A stretch of 64,000 nucleotides of DNA from Pradoshia sp. D12 (lineage in GTDB: Bacteria > Bacillota > Bacilli > Bacillales > Pradoshiaceae): the NCBI RefSeq assembly GCF_008935075.1, contig NZ_CP044545.1:2259501-2323500 (forward strand), read 5' to 3'. Shown here in pieces: positions 7,973 to 16,338 of the stretch (its first letter is position 1; every line of letters begins with the position of its first letter). Made by a program: the position numbers and the translations under genes. Below the pieces are notes generated by a model. The model was not told where the DNA came from. It did not search any database and was given only the letters and a program-made list of their open reading frames with translations.

Positions 7973-8956
7973 TCAGCCTATTTTAGATTCTACAAATGCT
8001 TTAGCATGTTGTTGGAATGCTGAATAAGCATCTGCCTCTTCTTTATAGACTTTCCTTTCTCCAAAGCTAACATGTAGTGTATCCAAATTTAACTGAATAA
8101 CCGTTTCATACTCATACGTTGCATTGCCAATCAAATCAATCCACGTTTCATCTGGCAAATCATGGACCTGGCACAGTACCATTCCGCCTGGATTATAGAC
8201 GTGCAGAACTGCTTCATCAGCCAACTCATCAATCCATTTCGTAACAAGGCTTGAAGCTGACATTGCCGTTCCGCAAGCATCCGTAAAGCCAACACCTCGT
8301 TCAAATGTGCGAACAAAAATGGATCCTTCCTCCAGACGGGACACGAAGCTGACATTCACACCATCTGTAAACCAGTCATTCTCACCATTCAGCATAGTTG
8401 CTATTTTCTCTTGTTTATCCGAATGGATTACCTCTTTATCAACAAGACTGATCAGATGTGGATTTGGTACTGACAGGGTTGTGAACGTAAGATTCTCGTC
8501 AATAAACGGCAGTTTTTGATTGATGATTTCGTCCATTTCAGTATTCATGGGCAATGCACTCGTTGCCTTGATAACCGGAGATATTTCGACGCGGTATGTA
8601 GGGATATCCTTATACATGTCCGGCTCTTTCTTAACCTGCAGGGTGGCTTTCATCGTTTCTATCAGCAGGTTATTTTTCTTCAATTTTTCTTGAACATACC
8701 GACCTACACAACGGAGTCCATTCCCACACATGGATGCTTCTGAACCATCTGCATTAAAGACTCTCATTCTGGCATCTGAGGCCTCACTGTTTAACACAAA
8801 GAGAATTCCATCTGCTCCCTCTGTGCCCGTCCGCTTGCACATATTTATAGCCAATTGGCTTCGTTCTTCATCTGTTAATGACAGCTTGGTATCCATTTCA
8901 TCGATTAAATAAAAATCATTGTTAGAACCATGTACTTTAATTATCTTTATATCCAT
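7973..8956 (-). CDS. dapF: Diaminopimelate epimerase DapF
   Basis: The enzyme interconverts LL- and meso-diaminopimelate in the lysine and peptidoglycan precursor pathway. Both active-site cysteines are visible, in ASMCGNGLRCVGRY and FTDACGTAMSAS. The start is placed at 8956 because GGGAGCAGGAG precedes that ATG and the family's conserved N-terminus begins there (DIKIIKVHGSNNDFYLID). An upstream in-frame ATG at 9022 would add 22 unconserved residues. The resulting 327 aa are longer than the roughly 284 aa of the B. subtilis enzyme, with the extra residues in a C-terminal tail rich in charged residues. Confidence 0.95.
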   Translation of the reverse strand: MDIKIIKVHGSNNDFYLIDEMDTKLSLTDEERSQLAINMCKRTGTEGADGILFVLNSEASDARMRVFNADGSEASMCGNGLRCVGRYVQEKLKKNNLLIETMKATLQVKKEPDMYKDIPTYRVEISPVIKATSALPMNTEMDEIINQKLPFIDENLTFTTLSVPNPHLISLVDKEVIHSDKQEKIATMLNGENDWFTDGVNVSFVSRLEEGSIFVRTFERGVGFTDACGTAMSASSLVTKWIDELADEAVLHVYNPGGMVLCQVHDLPDETWIDLIGNATYEYETVIQLNLDTLHVSFGERKVYKEEADAYSAFQQHAKAFVESKIG

Positions 8957-9052
8957 TCTCCTGCTCCCTTCAAACAACATTCTCTTCACTATTTCACCAT
9001 TATAAAACATATTGTGCAACAAGCTAAAGTTTAGCGACGTTTATAGGAGTGG

Positions 9053-9859
9053 TCAGTGGTTTTGCTGCTGAAGGTAATCAAGGCAAAAGCAATAGCCTAT
9101 TCTCTTTTCATCCTCTGTTGCTCCTTCCGTAAATGTCAGGAGAGGTGTATTGGGATCAAGAAAATGTTTACTGTAGTATGCCGGCATCCATCCGCAAGAA
9201 TAATGTACAATTTTCCGCTTATCATATGTTTGTTCAACAATGAATTCAGATCCATGAAGGATTTCACCGCCATATTGCCGGATTCCATATGGGTTTGCCA
9301 CATTGCTTGTACTTTTTTTTCCCAGTTGTTTAGATTGCTTATACCTGCCTAATTGTTCTTTCTCAGACGTTAAAATTTCAATATCCCCATTTAACCCAAA
9401 ACGGCTTCGATACTCACATAATACATGGCCGTTGCTGTCAGATAAGATATATCTTCTCGGTAAAAAAATAAGCAATGAAGCTGGAATAATCCACATCCAA
9501 ATATTTTCCCGTTTATCTTTAAGAGATCCAACCAGATTACCTTCTGGTGAGAAAATAGCCATATGAAGGGTCGGGGCTGGTAAAAATCCAAGGAAATATT
9601 GGCTGTTCGTCAGCGGTGAGCCTTCCTCATCAGCCACTTTCGCTTCCGGAAGTTTCTTCATTCTGCTTTTCAGTCTGAAATTACGATTGATAGAAAAAAG
9701 AACCAGCACTATAAAAGGACAGGTAACACACGCAGCTAATATGATATCGAATCCATTCAACCAGGCAAACAAAAAACAGAGAAGACCGACTACAAAGTAT
9801 GCAACTAATTCTGCTGTATATATGCTATGAATTTTTTGGTAATAATGCTTAGTAGTCAA
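9053..9859 (-). CDS. Membrane-anchored protein of unknown function
   Basis: The 268-aa protein has two N-terminal membrane segments (residues about 16-35 and 38-57), a basic cytosolic-type linker, and a third hydrophobic stretch around residues 120-135 (MWIIPASLLIFL). The rest is soluble with beta-rich spacing (RYILSDSNGHVLCEYRSRFG). I do not recognise the family. It sits between dapF and a DUF4870 gene, all on the minus strand. Codon use looks like that of its neighbours, so it is probably a normal core or lineage gene. Confidence 0.6.
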   Translation of the reverse strand: MTTKHYYQKIHSIYTAELVAYFVVGLLCFLFAWLNGFDIILAACVTCPFIVLVLFSINRNFRLKSRMKKLPEAKVADEEGSPLTNSQYFLGFLPAPTLHMAIFSPEGNLVGSLKDKRENIWMWIIPASLLIFLPRRYILSDSNGHVLCEYRSRFGLNGDIEILTSEKEQLGRYKQSKQLGKKSTSNVANPYGIRQYGGEILHGSEFIVEQTYDKRKIVHYSCGWMPAYYSKHFLDPNTPLLTFTEGATEDEKRIGYCFCLDYLQQQNH

Positions 9860-9983
9860 GGATTTTTCACCGCCAATTTTTTAAACCTGATAACCATCCA
9901 TACATTCTATGCTGGACATGTCCAAAATAGTAACGGATTTAAAAAAGACCCGGCAGAAATAATGCCAAGGTCTTTAGCTATTG

Positions 9984-10310
9984 CTATTTCAATATTCGAA
10001 GTGTTAATGGGATTTGATAATATTCTCCAGAATATGCCTTTACAGCAGCCACTATTGTAAATACCAACACATATATTCCAATCAGCCAAGCAAGGATAAA
10101 ACCAATACCGATGAACGCCAATATAAATGCTATAAAGGTGTAAATCGTATAGCTGATTAAAAAGTTTAAATATTCCTTACCATGGTAATCGATAAAATCT
10201 GAATCATTCTTTTTAATTAACCATATAACGAGTGGCCCAACCAGCACTAAGAAAAAACTGCTGACATAGATGGCTACTGCCCATAATTTATCATTTGTAT
10301 TTTGCATCAT
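9984..10310 (-). CDS. DUF4870 (Tic20-like) membrane protein
   Basis: The 108-aa protein has the DUF4870 pattern: an N-terminal helix, a short KKNDSDFIDYHGKEYLNF segment (the conserved D-x-H-G-K-E-x-L-N-F block of the family), then two long hydrophobic helices and a final PLTLRILK tail. Members are found across Bacilli; their role is unknown. Two adjacent ATGs are possible. GGGAGG lies 5 bases before the first and 8 before the second, so translation may begin at 10307. Confidence 0.8.
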   Translation of the reverse strand: MMQNTNDKLWAVAIYVSSFFLVLVGPLVIWLIKKNDSDFIDYHGKEYLNFLISYTIYTFIAFILAFIGIGFILAWLIGIYVLVFTIVAAVKAYSGEYYQIPLTLRILK

Positions 10311-10468
10311 TAAAACCTCCCGTATCTTTATATAAATTTATGCGATTCATTCAACATTTAGGTTTCAAAGCTTTCATGATTTCTTTTAGTTCTTCATACA
10401 CTCTATACAGAAACTATAGACAAGTATAAAAATTTGGTTTTGTAACCTGCATGAGGAGGCTGGCTAAT

Positions 10469-11251
10469 TTGTTTGAAGAATGGAAAGCAATAGTACTGGG
10501 GATCATCCAGGGTCTTACTGAATTTCTCCCTATCTCCAGTACGGGTCATTTATATTTAGGGAGACATTTATTCGGTCTTGATGAAGCAGGATTATTACTG
10601 GATACCCTGCTTCATACAGGGACACTTATTGCATTGCTGATCTTTTATGGGCATGAAATTATAAAACTTCTTAAAAAACCATTATCAAAAATGACATTCC
10701 TTTTGATAATCGGGACAATCCCTGCAGTATTAGCAGGTGTACTATTCAATGATTATTTTGAAGGCATTTCTAAATCCGGGGTTACAATTGGTTGGGAATT
10801 CCTTATAACTGGAATTGTTTTATGGTATGCAGATATTATGCCCAAACAAAATAAAAATTTAGAGAGCATTACTTATAAACAAGCGTTATTTATTGGAACT
10901 TTCCAGGCGGCCGCCATTTTCCCAGCCATCTCTCGATCCGGTTTTACGATGGCAGCTGGACTCTTCAGCGGGCTTAACCGTGAAACCGCTGCTTACTTTT
11001 CCTTCCTTCTCTCCATACCGGTAATATTCGGAGGAATATTATTTAAGAGTAGAGATTTATTGACAGGACCCGTCGAAGCAATTTCATTCCAAGGTTTATT
11101 TCTCGGTACAATTTTTTCTGCTATATTTGGTTATCTTGCTGTTTCCTGGATGATTAAATATATTAAAAATCATTCCTTAAAGCCTTTTGCTATCTATGTC
11201 ATTCTATTGGGAGCTGTCATATTAATACTTCAGCACCTAAATATATTCTAA
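10469..11251 (+). CDS. uppP: Undecaprenyl-diphosphate phosphatase UppP (BacA)
   Basis: The enzyme recycles the lipid carrier undecaprenyl diphosphate for peptidoglycan synthesis and can give bacitracin resistance. Both signature blocks are present: GLTEFLPISSTGHL near the N-terminus and AISRSGFTMAAGLFSGLNR in the middle. There are about eight membrane helices. I place the start at a TTG (10469), not the ATG at 10451: GAGGAGG sits just inside that ATG and is 9 bases before the TTG, giving the conserved start MFEEWKAIVLGIIQG. This gives 260 aa, near the usual length. Confidence 0.94.
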   Translation: MFEEWKAIVLGIIQGLTEFLPISSTGHLYLGRHLFGLDEAGLLLDTLLHTGTLIALLIFYGHEIIKLLKKPLSKMTFLLIIGTIPAVLAGVLFNDYFEGISKSGVTIGWEFLITGIVLWYADIMPKQNKNLESITYKQALFIGTFQAAAIFPAISRSGFTMAAGLFSGLNRETAAYFSFLLSIPVIFGGILFKSRDLLTGPVEAISFQGLFLGTIFSAIFGYLAVSWMIKYIKNHSLKPFAIYVILLGAVILILQHLNIF

Positions 11252-11344
11252 CTTTATTTTTACGATAAATAGGCATTAAATTCCGTTAAAAAAATGTACA
11301 AAAAATGACGAAAAAAAACTATTTCATTTTACTAAAAAATCTTG

Positions 11345-11350
11345 TATGAT
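11345..11350 (+). promoter_or_regulatory. Possible -10 element for the GNAT leader transcript
   Basis: TATGAT stands about 40 bases before the structured leader. The -35 region at 17 bases (TTTCAT) is weak, so this is only a plausible promoter. Confidence 0.4.
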
Positions 11351-11391
11351 ACTTTCAGAAATAGTTTATTTTTGAAAATTGTATAAGCGAA

Positions 11392-11525
11392 AATTAGGGA
11401 AGGCAAATGGTGCGCCACCAGTAATGGTCCTAGTGGGTTCGATTCCCACCCCGAAATTTTTTGATATTACATTAAAAAATTTCGAGGGGAAATCGCAGTT
11501 AGCGGCTGCCCTCATACGGAGGGAT
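11392..11525 (+). ncRNA. Structured leader RNA of the GNAT gene (unassigned)
   Basis: Several mutually exclusive stems can be drawn. (a) TGGTG-CGC-CACCA at 11408-11420, enclosed by TAGG/CCTA. (b) GTGGG-TTCGATT-CCCAC at 11433-11449, an exact tRNA T-arm. (c) A 14-bp stem pairing 11449-11462 with 11474-11488. (d) GAGGG (11484-11488) with CCCTC (11509-11513), stacked on GCAG/CTGC. (e) The same CCCTC with GAGGG 11519-11523, which is the ribosome-binding site of the next gene. Stems d and e compete, so the leader can hide or expose the site. A five-codon ORF (MVRHQ, 11407-11424) with AGGGAAGG before it overlaps stem a. I match it to no known riboswitch class. Confidence 0.6.
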
Positions 11526-11529
11526 CTGT

Positions 11530-12087
11530 ATGTTGAAAAAACGTGAATTATCTGATTGTCCTGTATTGTTTGATTTAATGATTCACCCCGATGTCTTCCC
11601 TTTTGTGCGCCATAAAACGCATCAATATGAAGAATATCTCTTTCTTACTAAACAAATGATTGAAGCTGAGGAGCGTGGCGAACTGATTTCACGTACCATT
11701 CTCGATGAGTGGGGAAATCCAATTGGCACGATAACGCTTTATGATGTATCCAATCAGGCTGGCTTTTTAGGTACTTGGTTAGGGAAACCCTATCATGGAA
11801 AAGGATATAACCAATTGGCTAAACAGCATTTCTTTGAAGAATTGTTTTTTGAGCTTGAGATTGAAACGGTCTTTCTGAGAATAAAGAAAGAAAATATTCG
11901 TTCTTTTAAAGCAGCTCAAAAGATGCCCTATACTATGCTTGCAAACGAAAGTCGAAAAACCTTATATGAAGAAATCAACTCAGGGGAGTATTCATTTGAT
12001 TTATTCGAGATAACAAAGGACCACTTCACTTTATCACAAATGCGACAACCAGCAGAGGTGTCTGTATTTGATATAAAAGAAGCTTAA
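11530..12087 (+). CDS. GNAT-family N-acetyltransferase (RimJ/RimL-like)
   Basis: The 185-aa protein has the GNAT fold order: an N-terminal strand-helix, the central LISRTILDEWGNPIGTITLYDV strands, and the acetyl-CoA loop region LGKPYHGKGYNQLAKQHFFEELF (G-x-G-x-N variant of the Q/R-x-x-G-x-G/A loop). It ends in the IKKENIRSFKAAQK segment, typical of RimJ/RimL-type enzymes that modify amino groups of proteins or small molecules. The substrate is unknown. The ATG follows GGAGGGA, and that site lies in a competing hairpin of the long leader, so translation is probably regulated. If the short leader ORF senses ribosome stalling, an antibiotic- or translation-related role becomes likely; this is inference. 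Confidence 0.8.
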   Translation: MLKKRELSDCPVLFDLMIHPDVFPFVRHKTHQYEEYLFLTKQMIEAEERGELISRTILDEWGNPIGTITLYDVSNQAGFLGTWLGKPYHGKGYNQLAKQHFFEELFFELEIETVFLRIKKENIRSFKAAQKMPYTMLANESRKTLYEEINSGEYSFDLFEITKDHFTLSQMRQPAEVSVFDIKEA

Positions 12088-12090
12088 AAA

Positions 12091-12137
12091 AGGTGTTATG
12101 CATAGTCTGCCTAATAGACTGTGCATACACCTTTTTT
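12091..12137. terminator. Bidirectional terminator between GNAT and DUF2639 genes
   Basis: AAAAAAGGTGTTATGCATAGTCT / AGACTGTGCATACACCTTTTTT forms a long stem with T-runs on both strands. It serves the plus-strand GNAT gene and the minus-strand DUF2639 gene. Confidence 0.9.
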
Positions 12138-12150
12138 CGTAATAGCGGCC

Positions 12151-12300
12151 TTATTCTTTTGTTATCTTTTGCTGTTCGTATAATTTTCTCAAGATATATG
12201 TTTTGTACAACTCCAGCTTTCTCCGTTCAACAGGATGCCTTCTTATACCATTTTCTTTTAGCTTGGCCACATACCAACCCTTCGAACCTATGTATGCCAT
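12151..12300 (-). CDS. Small DUF2639 protein (YflJ-like)
   Basis: A 49-aa ORF reads MAYIGSKGWYVAKLKENGIR onward, then RHPVERRKLELYKTY. This is the conserved layout of the short DUF2639/YflJ proteins of Bacillaceae (GSKGW near the N-terminus, then G-I-x-R-H-P and R-R-K-L-E-x-Y-K). It is soluble and basic, with no known function. The ATG has GAGGAGAGA just upstream, and the gene ends at the bidirectional terminator shared with the GNAT gene. Confidence 0.85.
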   Translation of the reverse strand: MAYIGSKGWYVAKLKENGIRRHPVERRKLELYKTYILRKLYEQQKITKE

Positions 12301-12433
12301 TCTCTCCTCACTCCACTCTGTTTTATTCGTTATACAATATATGAGTGATTTTAACTAATATGACACATAACTGAATAAACATAATCCAGCCAATTTAAGT
12401 AAAAATTAAAGTTTAAAAAGCAGAATTATTTTG

Positions 12434-12442
12434 TGGTATAAT
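12434..12442 (+). promoter_or_regulatory. Extended -10 promoter of the MATE gene
   Basis: TGGTATAAT is an extended -10 element 40 bases before the chosen start. It overlaps an upstream in-frame ATG (12431), which therefore cannot be the translation start if this promoter is used. Confidence 0.6.
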
Positions 12443-12481
12443 TTTTTATTGTCATACTTACTTTATACGGGGGGCATGGAT

Positions 12482-13846
12482 ATGAATTTATCTATTTTTA
12501 CAAAGAGTAACTTTTCAAGAATAATTTCGGTATTCCTCCCGATATTAATTACACAGCTGGGACTGTTCGCTATCAGCTTTTTTGATACGTTTATGTCCGG
12601 GCAAGCAAGTCCTGAAGACCTAGCTGGAGTAGCCATAGGCACGTCTATATGGAGTCCTTTCTATAATGGACTTGCCGGCATTTTACTGGGAGTAACACCA
12701 ATCGTCGCCCACTTAATTGGGGCTAAAGAAAAAGCGGATAAAATTCGCTTTTCTGTTATGCAGGCGATTTATGTAGCTGTCGCAATGTCCATCATTCTAA
12801 TTGGCGCTGGTGCTTTAGTGCTTAAACCGATATTAACAGGCATGAATCTTGAGCCGGATGTTTATCAAATAGCCTATGGTTATTTAGTTGCTTTGGCATT
12901 CGGAATCTTACCAATTATGATTTACAATGTACTTCGTTCATTTATTGACGCACTAGGGAAAACTACCGTCTCCATGCTAATCACCCTTATTGCGATCCCA
13001 GTCAATGTGGTACTTAACTATATGTTTATCTATGGAAAGTTAGGTGTTCCGGCATTTGGCGGTATTGGTGCAGGAATCGCTGCATCAATTACTTATTGGG
13101 TTATCACTCTGGTTGCAGCAGTGATTATCATTAGATTACAGCCTTTCTCCGGTTTTGGCATTTTAAAATCATGGCCATTGCCCGTTTTTAAGGAATGGGT
13201 TGAATTAATGAAAATTGGATTCCCAATAGGTATGTCCATCTTTTTTGAAACCAGTATCTTTGCAGCAGTTACGCTGGCTATGAGCTCATATGATACGATT
13301 ACGATTGCATCACATCAGGCTGCCATGAACTTCTCATCCTTCTTGTATATGGTACCACTTAGCTTTGCGATGGCATTGACCATCATTGTCGGCCATGAGG
13401 CAGGTGCCAAGAACTATAAAGCAGCTAAAGAATATTCAATACTTGGTGTTTTTTGTGCGATTGGTTTTGCAGGCATTAGTGCTATCTTCTTATTTATTTT
13501 CAGAGATTATATTGCTCTTCTATACACTAAAGATCCTGTGGTAGCTTCATTAACAGCTCAGTTCTTAATTTACGCCATCTTCTTCCAGCTTTCCGATGCT
13601 CTTCAGGCACCAATCCAGGGTGCTTTGAGAGGCTATAAGGATGTGAATATCACGTTCTTTATGTCCCTGTTATCCTATTGGATTATAGGGCTTCCACTTG
13701 GCATATTCCTTGCTAATTATACCGACCTTGGAGCATTTGGTTATTGGATTGGATTAATCTCCGGCCTAGCTGTTGGGGCAACTGGTTTAACATTGAGATT
13801 GTTATACGTTCAAAAAAGAAAATTTGTGCACACTTCAAATAGCTAA
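12482..13846 (+). CDS. MATE-family multidrug efflux transporter
   Basis: The protein of about 455 aa has twelve predicted membrane helices in two homologous halves, as in NorM-type Na+ or H+ coupled drug exporters. Typical segments are LPILITQLGLFAISFFDT (helix 1, with the family's Q and D residues), GTSIWSPFYNGLAGILLGVTP (helix 2) and, in the second half, ASHQAAMNFSSFLYMVPLSF. The start is placed at the ATG at 12482, 7 bases after GGGGGG. It is a single-gene unit with its own promoter and terminator. The substrate is unknown. Confidence 0.92.
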   Translation: MNLSIFTKSNFSRIISVFLPILITQLGLFAISFFDTFMSGQASPEDLAGVAIGTSIWSPFYNGLAGILLGVTPIVAHLIGAKEKADKIRFSVMQAIYVAVAMSIILIGAGALVLKPILTGMNLEPDVYQIAYGYLVALAFGILPIMIYNVLRSFIDALGKTTVSMLITLIAIPVNVVLNYMFIYGKLGVPAFGGIGAGIAASITYWVITLVAAVIIIRLQPFSGFGILKSWPLPVFKEWVELMKIGFPIGMSIFFETSIFAAVTLAMSSYDTITIASHQAAMNFSSFLYMVPLSFAMALTIIVGHEAGAKNYKAAKEYSILGVFCAIGFAGISAIFLFIFRDYIALLYTKDPVVASLTAQFLIYAIFFQLSDALQAPIQGALRGYKDVNITFFMSLLSYWIIGLPLGIFLANYTDLGAFGYWIGLISGLAVGATGLTLRLLYVQKRKFVHTSNS

Positions 13847-13855
13847 CCATACAAA

Positions 13856-13888
13856 AAGTTCGCTTGAATAAACCAAGCGAACTTTTTT
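13856..13888. terminator. Bidirectional terminator between MATE and SDR genes
   Basis: AAGTTCGCTTG-AATAAAC-CAAGCGAACTTTTTT is a near-perfect stem with T-runs in both directions, between convergent genes. Confidence 0.9.
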
Positions 13889-13955
13889 ATTTACTATCTA
13901 TTACGATGATTTTTCAGACAAAGTTACACATACTAAATTTTCAAGGCCAAGCTGC

Positions 13956-14720
13956 TTATCTGGTTTTTGATAAAACATCCTGCCCACCTGTTACTGGAAT
14001 AACCGTTCCTGTAATAAAGTCAGCTTCTTCCGCACATAGAAACGAAATGACACGTGCGATATCACCGCCAGTTCCAGGCCTTCCAACTGGAACATTTTCT
14101 GATACTATACCTTCTTCTACACGAAAGCTTTCCTTCCAAGGATCCACAATATCCCCTGGACAAACCATATTGGCTGTGATTCCATACTCCGCCTCTTCCA
14201 AAGCCAGCGTTTTTGTCAAGGAGGTTAATCCCGTTTTGGAAGCAGCAAAAGCAGAACGGTATTTCCAGCCCGGAGCGTGGTCTGACTGATCAAACCCCAT
14301 GGTAATAATTCTTCCCCATTTATTCACTCGCATATAGGGAATAACCAATCTGGCTAAGTAAAACATACTCGATAAATTCCCATTAATAAGATATTCCCAT
14401 TCTTCTTCCATATATTCCATCATTGGTTTACGTTCCTGTATATATGGACCAGCATTATGTATCAGAATATCAATTCCACCACATAATTCATAGCATTGAT
14501 GAATTAGTTTGCGATGATGATCTTGAACTGTTACATCATATGGCAAAGCATAAGCTTGCACGTTGTAGTTTTGAGCTAATTCCTGCATATCTTGGATGGC
14601 ACTGTTTTGATTAGTACGATAGGTCGTAATGACATTTATCCCATCCATAGCTAATTGCCTTGCTGTAGCTCTGCCCAGTCCTCTTGCTGAACCAGTAATT
14701 AAAGCCGTTTTCCGAGTCAA
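13956..14720 (-). CDS. Short-chain dehydrogenase/reductase-like protein with altered catalytic site
   Basis: The 254-aa protein has a classical SDR Rossmann fold: cofactor motif TGSARGLG (residues 9-16), NAG (89-91), and the terminal ITGTVIPVTGGQ block of FabG-like members. The catalytic YxxxK reads F158-A-A-S-K162, so the Tyr is Phe, and no clear catalytic Ser precedes it. A Tyr lies four residues earlier (Y154). The protein resembles YtkK-type SDRs. The lost Tyr suggests weak or no oxidoreductase activity, or use of another residue. It is a lone gene whose 3' end meets the MATE terminator. Confidence 0.85.
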   Translation of the reverse strand: MTRKTALITGSARGLGRATARQLAMDGINVITTYRTNQNSAIQDMQELAQNYNVQAYALPYDVTVQDHHRKLIHQCYELCGGIDILIHNAGPYIQERKPMMEYMEEEWEYLINGNLSSMFYLARLVIPYMRVNKWGRIITMGFDQSDHAPGWKYRSAFAASKTGLTSLTKTLALEEAEYGITANMVCPGDIVDPWKESFRVEEGIVSENVPVGRPGTGGDIARVISFLCAEEADFITGTVIPVTGGQDVLSKTR

Positions 14721-14876
14721 CTTCTTCTCCCCCTACAGGCAGTATTTACTATCTGTATTATACATTGAAAGATGACATTTCCGTTAATCAAAAGCTGACT
14801 TCTGCATTAACGACAATTACCCTTATCGCATATAGTAAGTTAACCTAATATGTCTCTTGAAAGTCGAGGTGATCAA

Positions 14877-15344
14877 TTGTTTCCGTGGAACCTTTTTCCC
14901 AAAAATCAAAACCAAATGCCAGATTGGATGAAGTTCCTTAATCAGCCAGGTATGGAAAAGCAGATGGAACAATTATTCTCCATGCTATCACCTGATCAAT
15001 TAGGAGGAATGATCAACCAACAATTTAAATCAAGTCCAGAACCAGATGAGCAAACGGTGGTCCATTCAAAACATTCCGTAGATATTCTGGAAACACATGA
15101 TTATCTTTTCATTAGAATCCCAATAAAAGAGGATCATTTACCTAACGTTAAGGTATACCATACTTCTACAAAGCTTCTCCTATCCGGATTACCCCCGGAT
15201 CCAGAGGAGAAACACTCTTTTCATCTACCTGCTCCGGTAAAAAAAAAGGGAGCGAAATCTTCATATCGGGATGAAATCCTGGAAATCATTCTCTTTAAGG
15301 TAAATGAATCAAACTATTCAGAAATTTCTATTCCTGAATGGTAA
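14877..15344 (+). CDS. Hsp20-like spore coat/germination protein (GerT/CotM type)
   Basis: The 155-aa protein has a PW-rich N-terminal region followed by an alpha-crystallin-like beta domain from about residue 60 to the end (VDILETHDYLFIRIPI, KVYHTSTKLLLSG, ISIPEW). The domain lacks a clear A-x-x-x-n-G-v-L motif. B. subtilis GerT and CotM are coat proteins of this build, so a coat role is likely but not proven. The start is taken as TTG at 14877 because GAGGTGATC lies 2 bases upstream of AATTG. An ATG at 14850 would place this site inside the gene. Confidence 0.65.
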   Translation: MFPWNLFPKNQNQMPDWMKFLNQPGMEKQMEQLFSMLSPDQLGGMINQQFKSSPEPDEQTVVHSKHSVDILETHDYLFIRIPIKEDHLPNVKVYHTSTKLLLSGLPPDPEEKHSFHLPAPVKKKGAKSSYRDEILEIILFKVNESNYSEISIPEW

Positions 15345-15378
15345 AAAAACTGGCTTGGATGACAGGGCCAGTTTTTTA
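15344..15378. terminator. Bidirectional terminator
   Basis: AAAAAACTGGC / GCCAGTTTTTT stem-loop with T-runs on both strands, between two convergent genes. Confidence 0.88.
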
Positions 15379-15385
15379 CTATCCT

Positions 15386-15868
15386 TTATTTTTCTCCCTG
15401 TAAAAATACAAGAACTTTATCTCCCGGTTTCCCATTGAATTCCACCTTCATATATTTAAGCCTGTTAGGGCAATCCAATATTTCTAATTTACCCTGGTTA
15501 ACCAATCGCTTTTCAATCAAAGAGGCATAAATCGTGTTATCAGGGCTTACTGATAAGGAAACATGGATTCCTTTATCATTTGGATTTGCAGTTGCAACCG
15601 TAAAATACCTGAATTTGTGGACATCAAAAATGATATGTGCATTGCCGTTTGATTTAAAAAACAACTCTTTTTTTATATTAACAAATTCATGATTTTCCCT
15701 TTTTATATGCGCATTATTATTAAACTCTCCAACATCCAATCCTGCAATCTCTTTTATCCTGAATTCTGTTTGATTATGCGTTTCAGCGGTATATTGTTTT
15801 TCTTCCCTATGTAATTTGTACACCTGCGATGGTTCAATTACCTTTTTATCATTCTCCTGAATTGTCAA
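15386..15868 (-). CDS. Hypothetical soluble protein
   Basis: The 160-aa protein is not recognised. It lacks a signal peptide, membrane segments and obvious metal ligands. The first 75 residues are charged and low in hydrophobics; the second half alternates hydrophobic residues in a way that suggests a small beta domain (YFTVATANPNDKGIHVSLSV, YMKVEFNGKPGDKVLVFLQ). AGGAAGGG precedes the ATG. It lies convergent with the GerT-like gene and could be another spore-related protein, but only location suggests that. Confidence 0.6.
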   Translation of the reverse strand: MTIQENDKKVIEPSQVYKLHREEKQYTAETHNQTEFRIKEIAGLDVGEFNNNAHIKRENHEFVNIKKELFFKSNGNAHIIFDVHKFRYFTVATANPNDKGIHVSLSVSPDNTIYASLIEKRLVNQGKLEILDCPNRLKYMKVEFNGKPGDKVLVFLQGEK

Positions 15869-16338
15869 GATAGACCCTTCCTTTCTATCGATGCATAACG
15901 TAATTAACTATATGTGTATGCATCAATCTTTCGGAAAAGAAGGCATAAATGAATTCTTATCAGTGTCTACTTCTATAACTTTTTGACCAATAGAATATTT
16001 AAAATTTATGTTACTCATTTTTTATACAATATTATCACTCTCCTGGCGGAGAACATCTTCATTTAGACTGTAACTGTTCTAAACATGCTTATTGTGCTTA
16101 CCTGACCAGTTTGTATTATAAGGAGTACAACATATAATGGGGCATTGATCCTACTTGGAGTAAATGTCTCGTTAACCATATTTCTATTTCTGATATTAAT
16201 GCTCCGATGACTGTCCGTTTAGCCGAATAAGGCAAGATAAAGGAACAATCACACAAACATACATTTGAAAATTTCTACCCTAAGATATTCGCAGATTTCT
16301 TCTATTTATACGATTCTATTTTTAATAATTAAAATGAT
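15869..16338. other. Intergenic stretch without a supported gene
   Basis: I see no ORF with a ribosome-binding site, RNA motif or terminator in these 470 bases. The sequence is AT-rich and has scattered stops in all frames. Confidence 0.5.

Noticed and set aside
9827-10060. Plus-strand 77-codon ORF
   Set aside because: It is antisense to the DUF4870 gene and the 9053 gene start, without a ribosome-binding site.
11433-11449. A tRNA gene, suggested by GTGGG-TTCGATT-CCCAC
   Set aside because: Only the T-arm is present in tRNA order; no anticodon arm or 5' acceptor strand lies upstream. It is treated as part of a leader RNA.
12093-12344. Plus-strand 83-codon ORF
   Set aside because: It begins inside the bidirectional terminator and overlaps the DUF2639 gene antisense; no ribosome-binding site.
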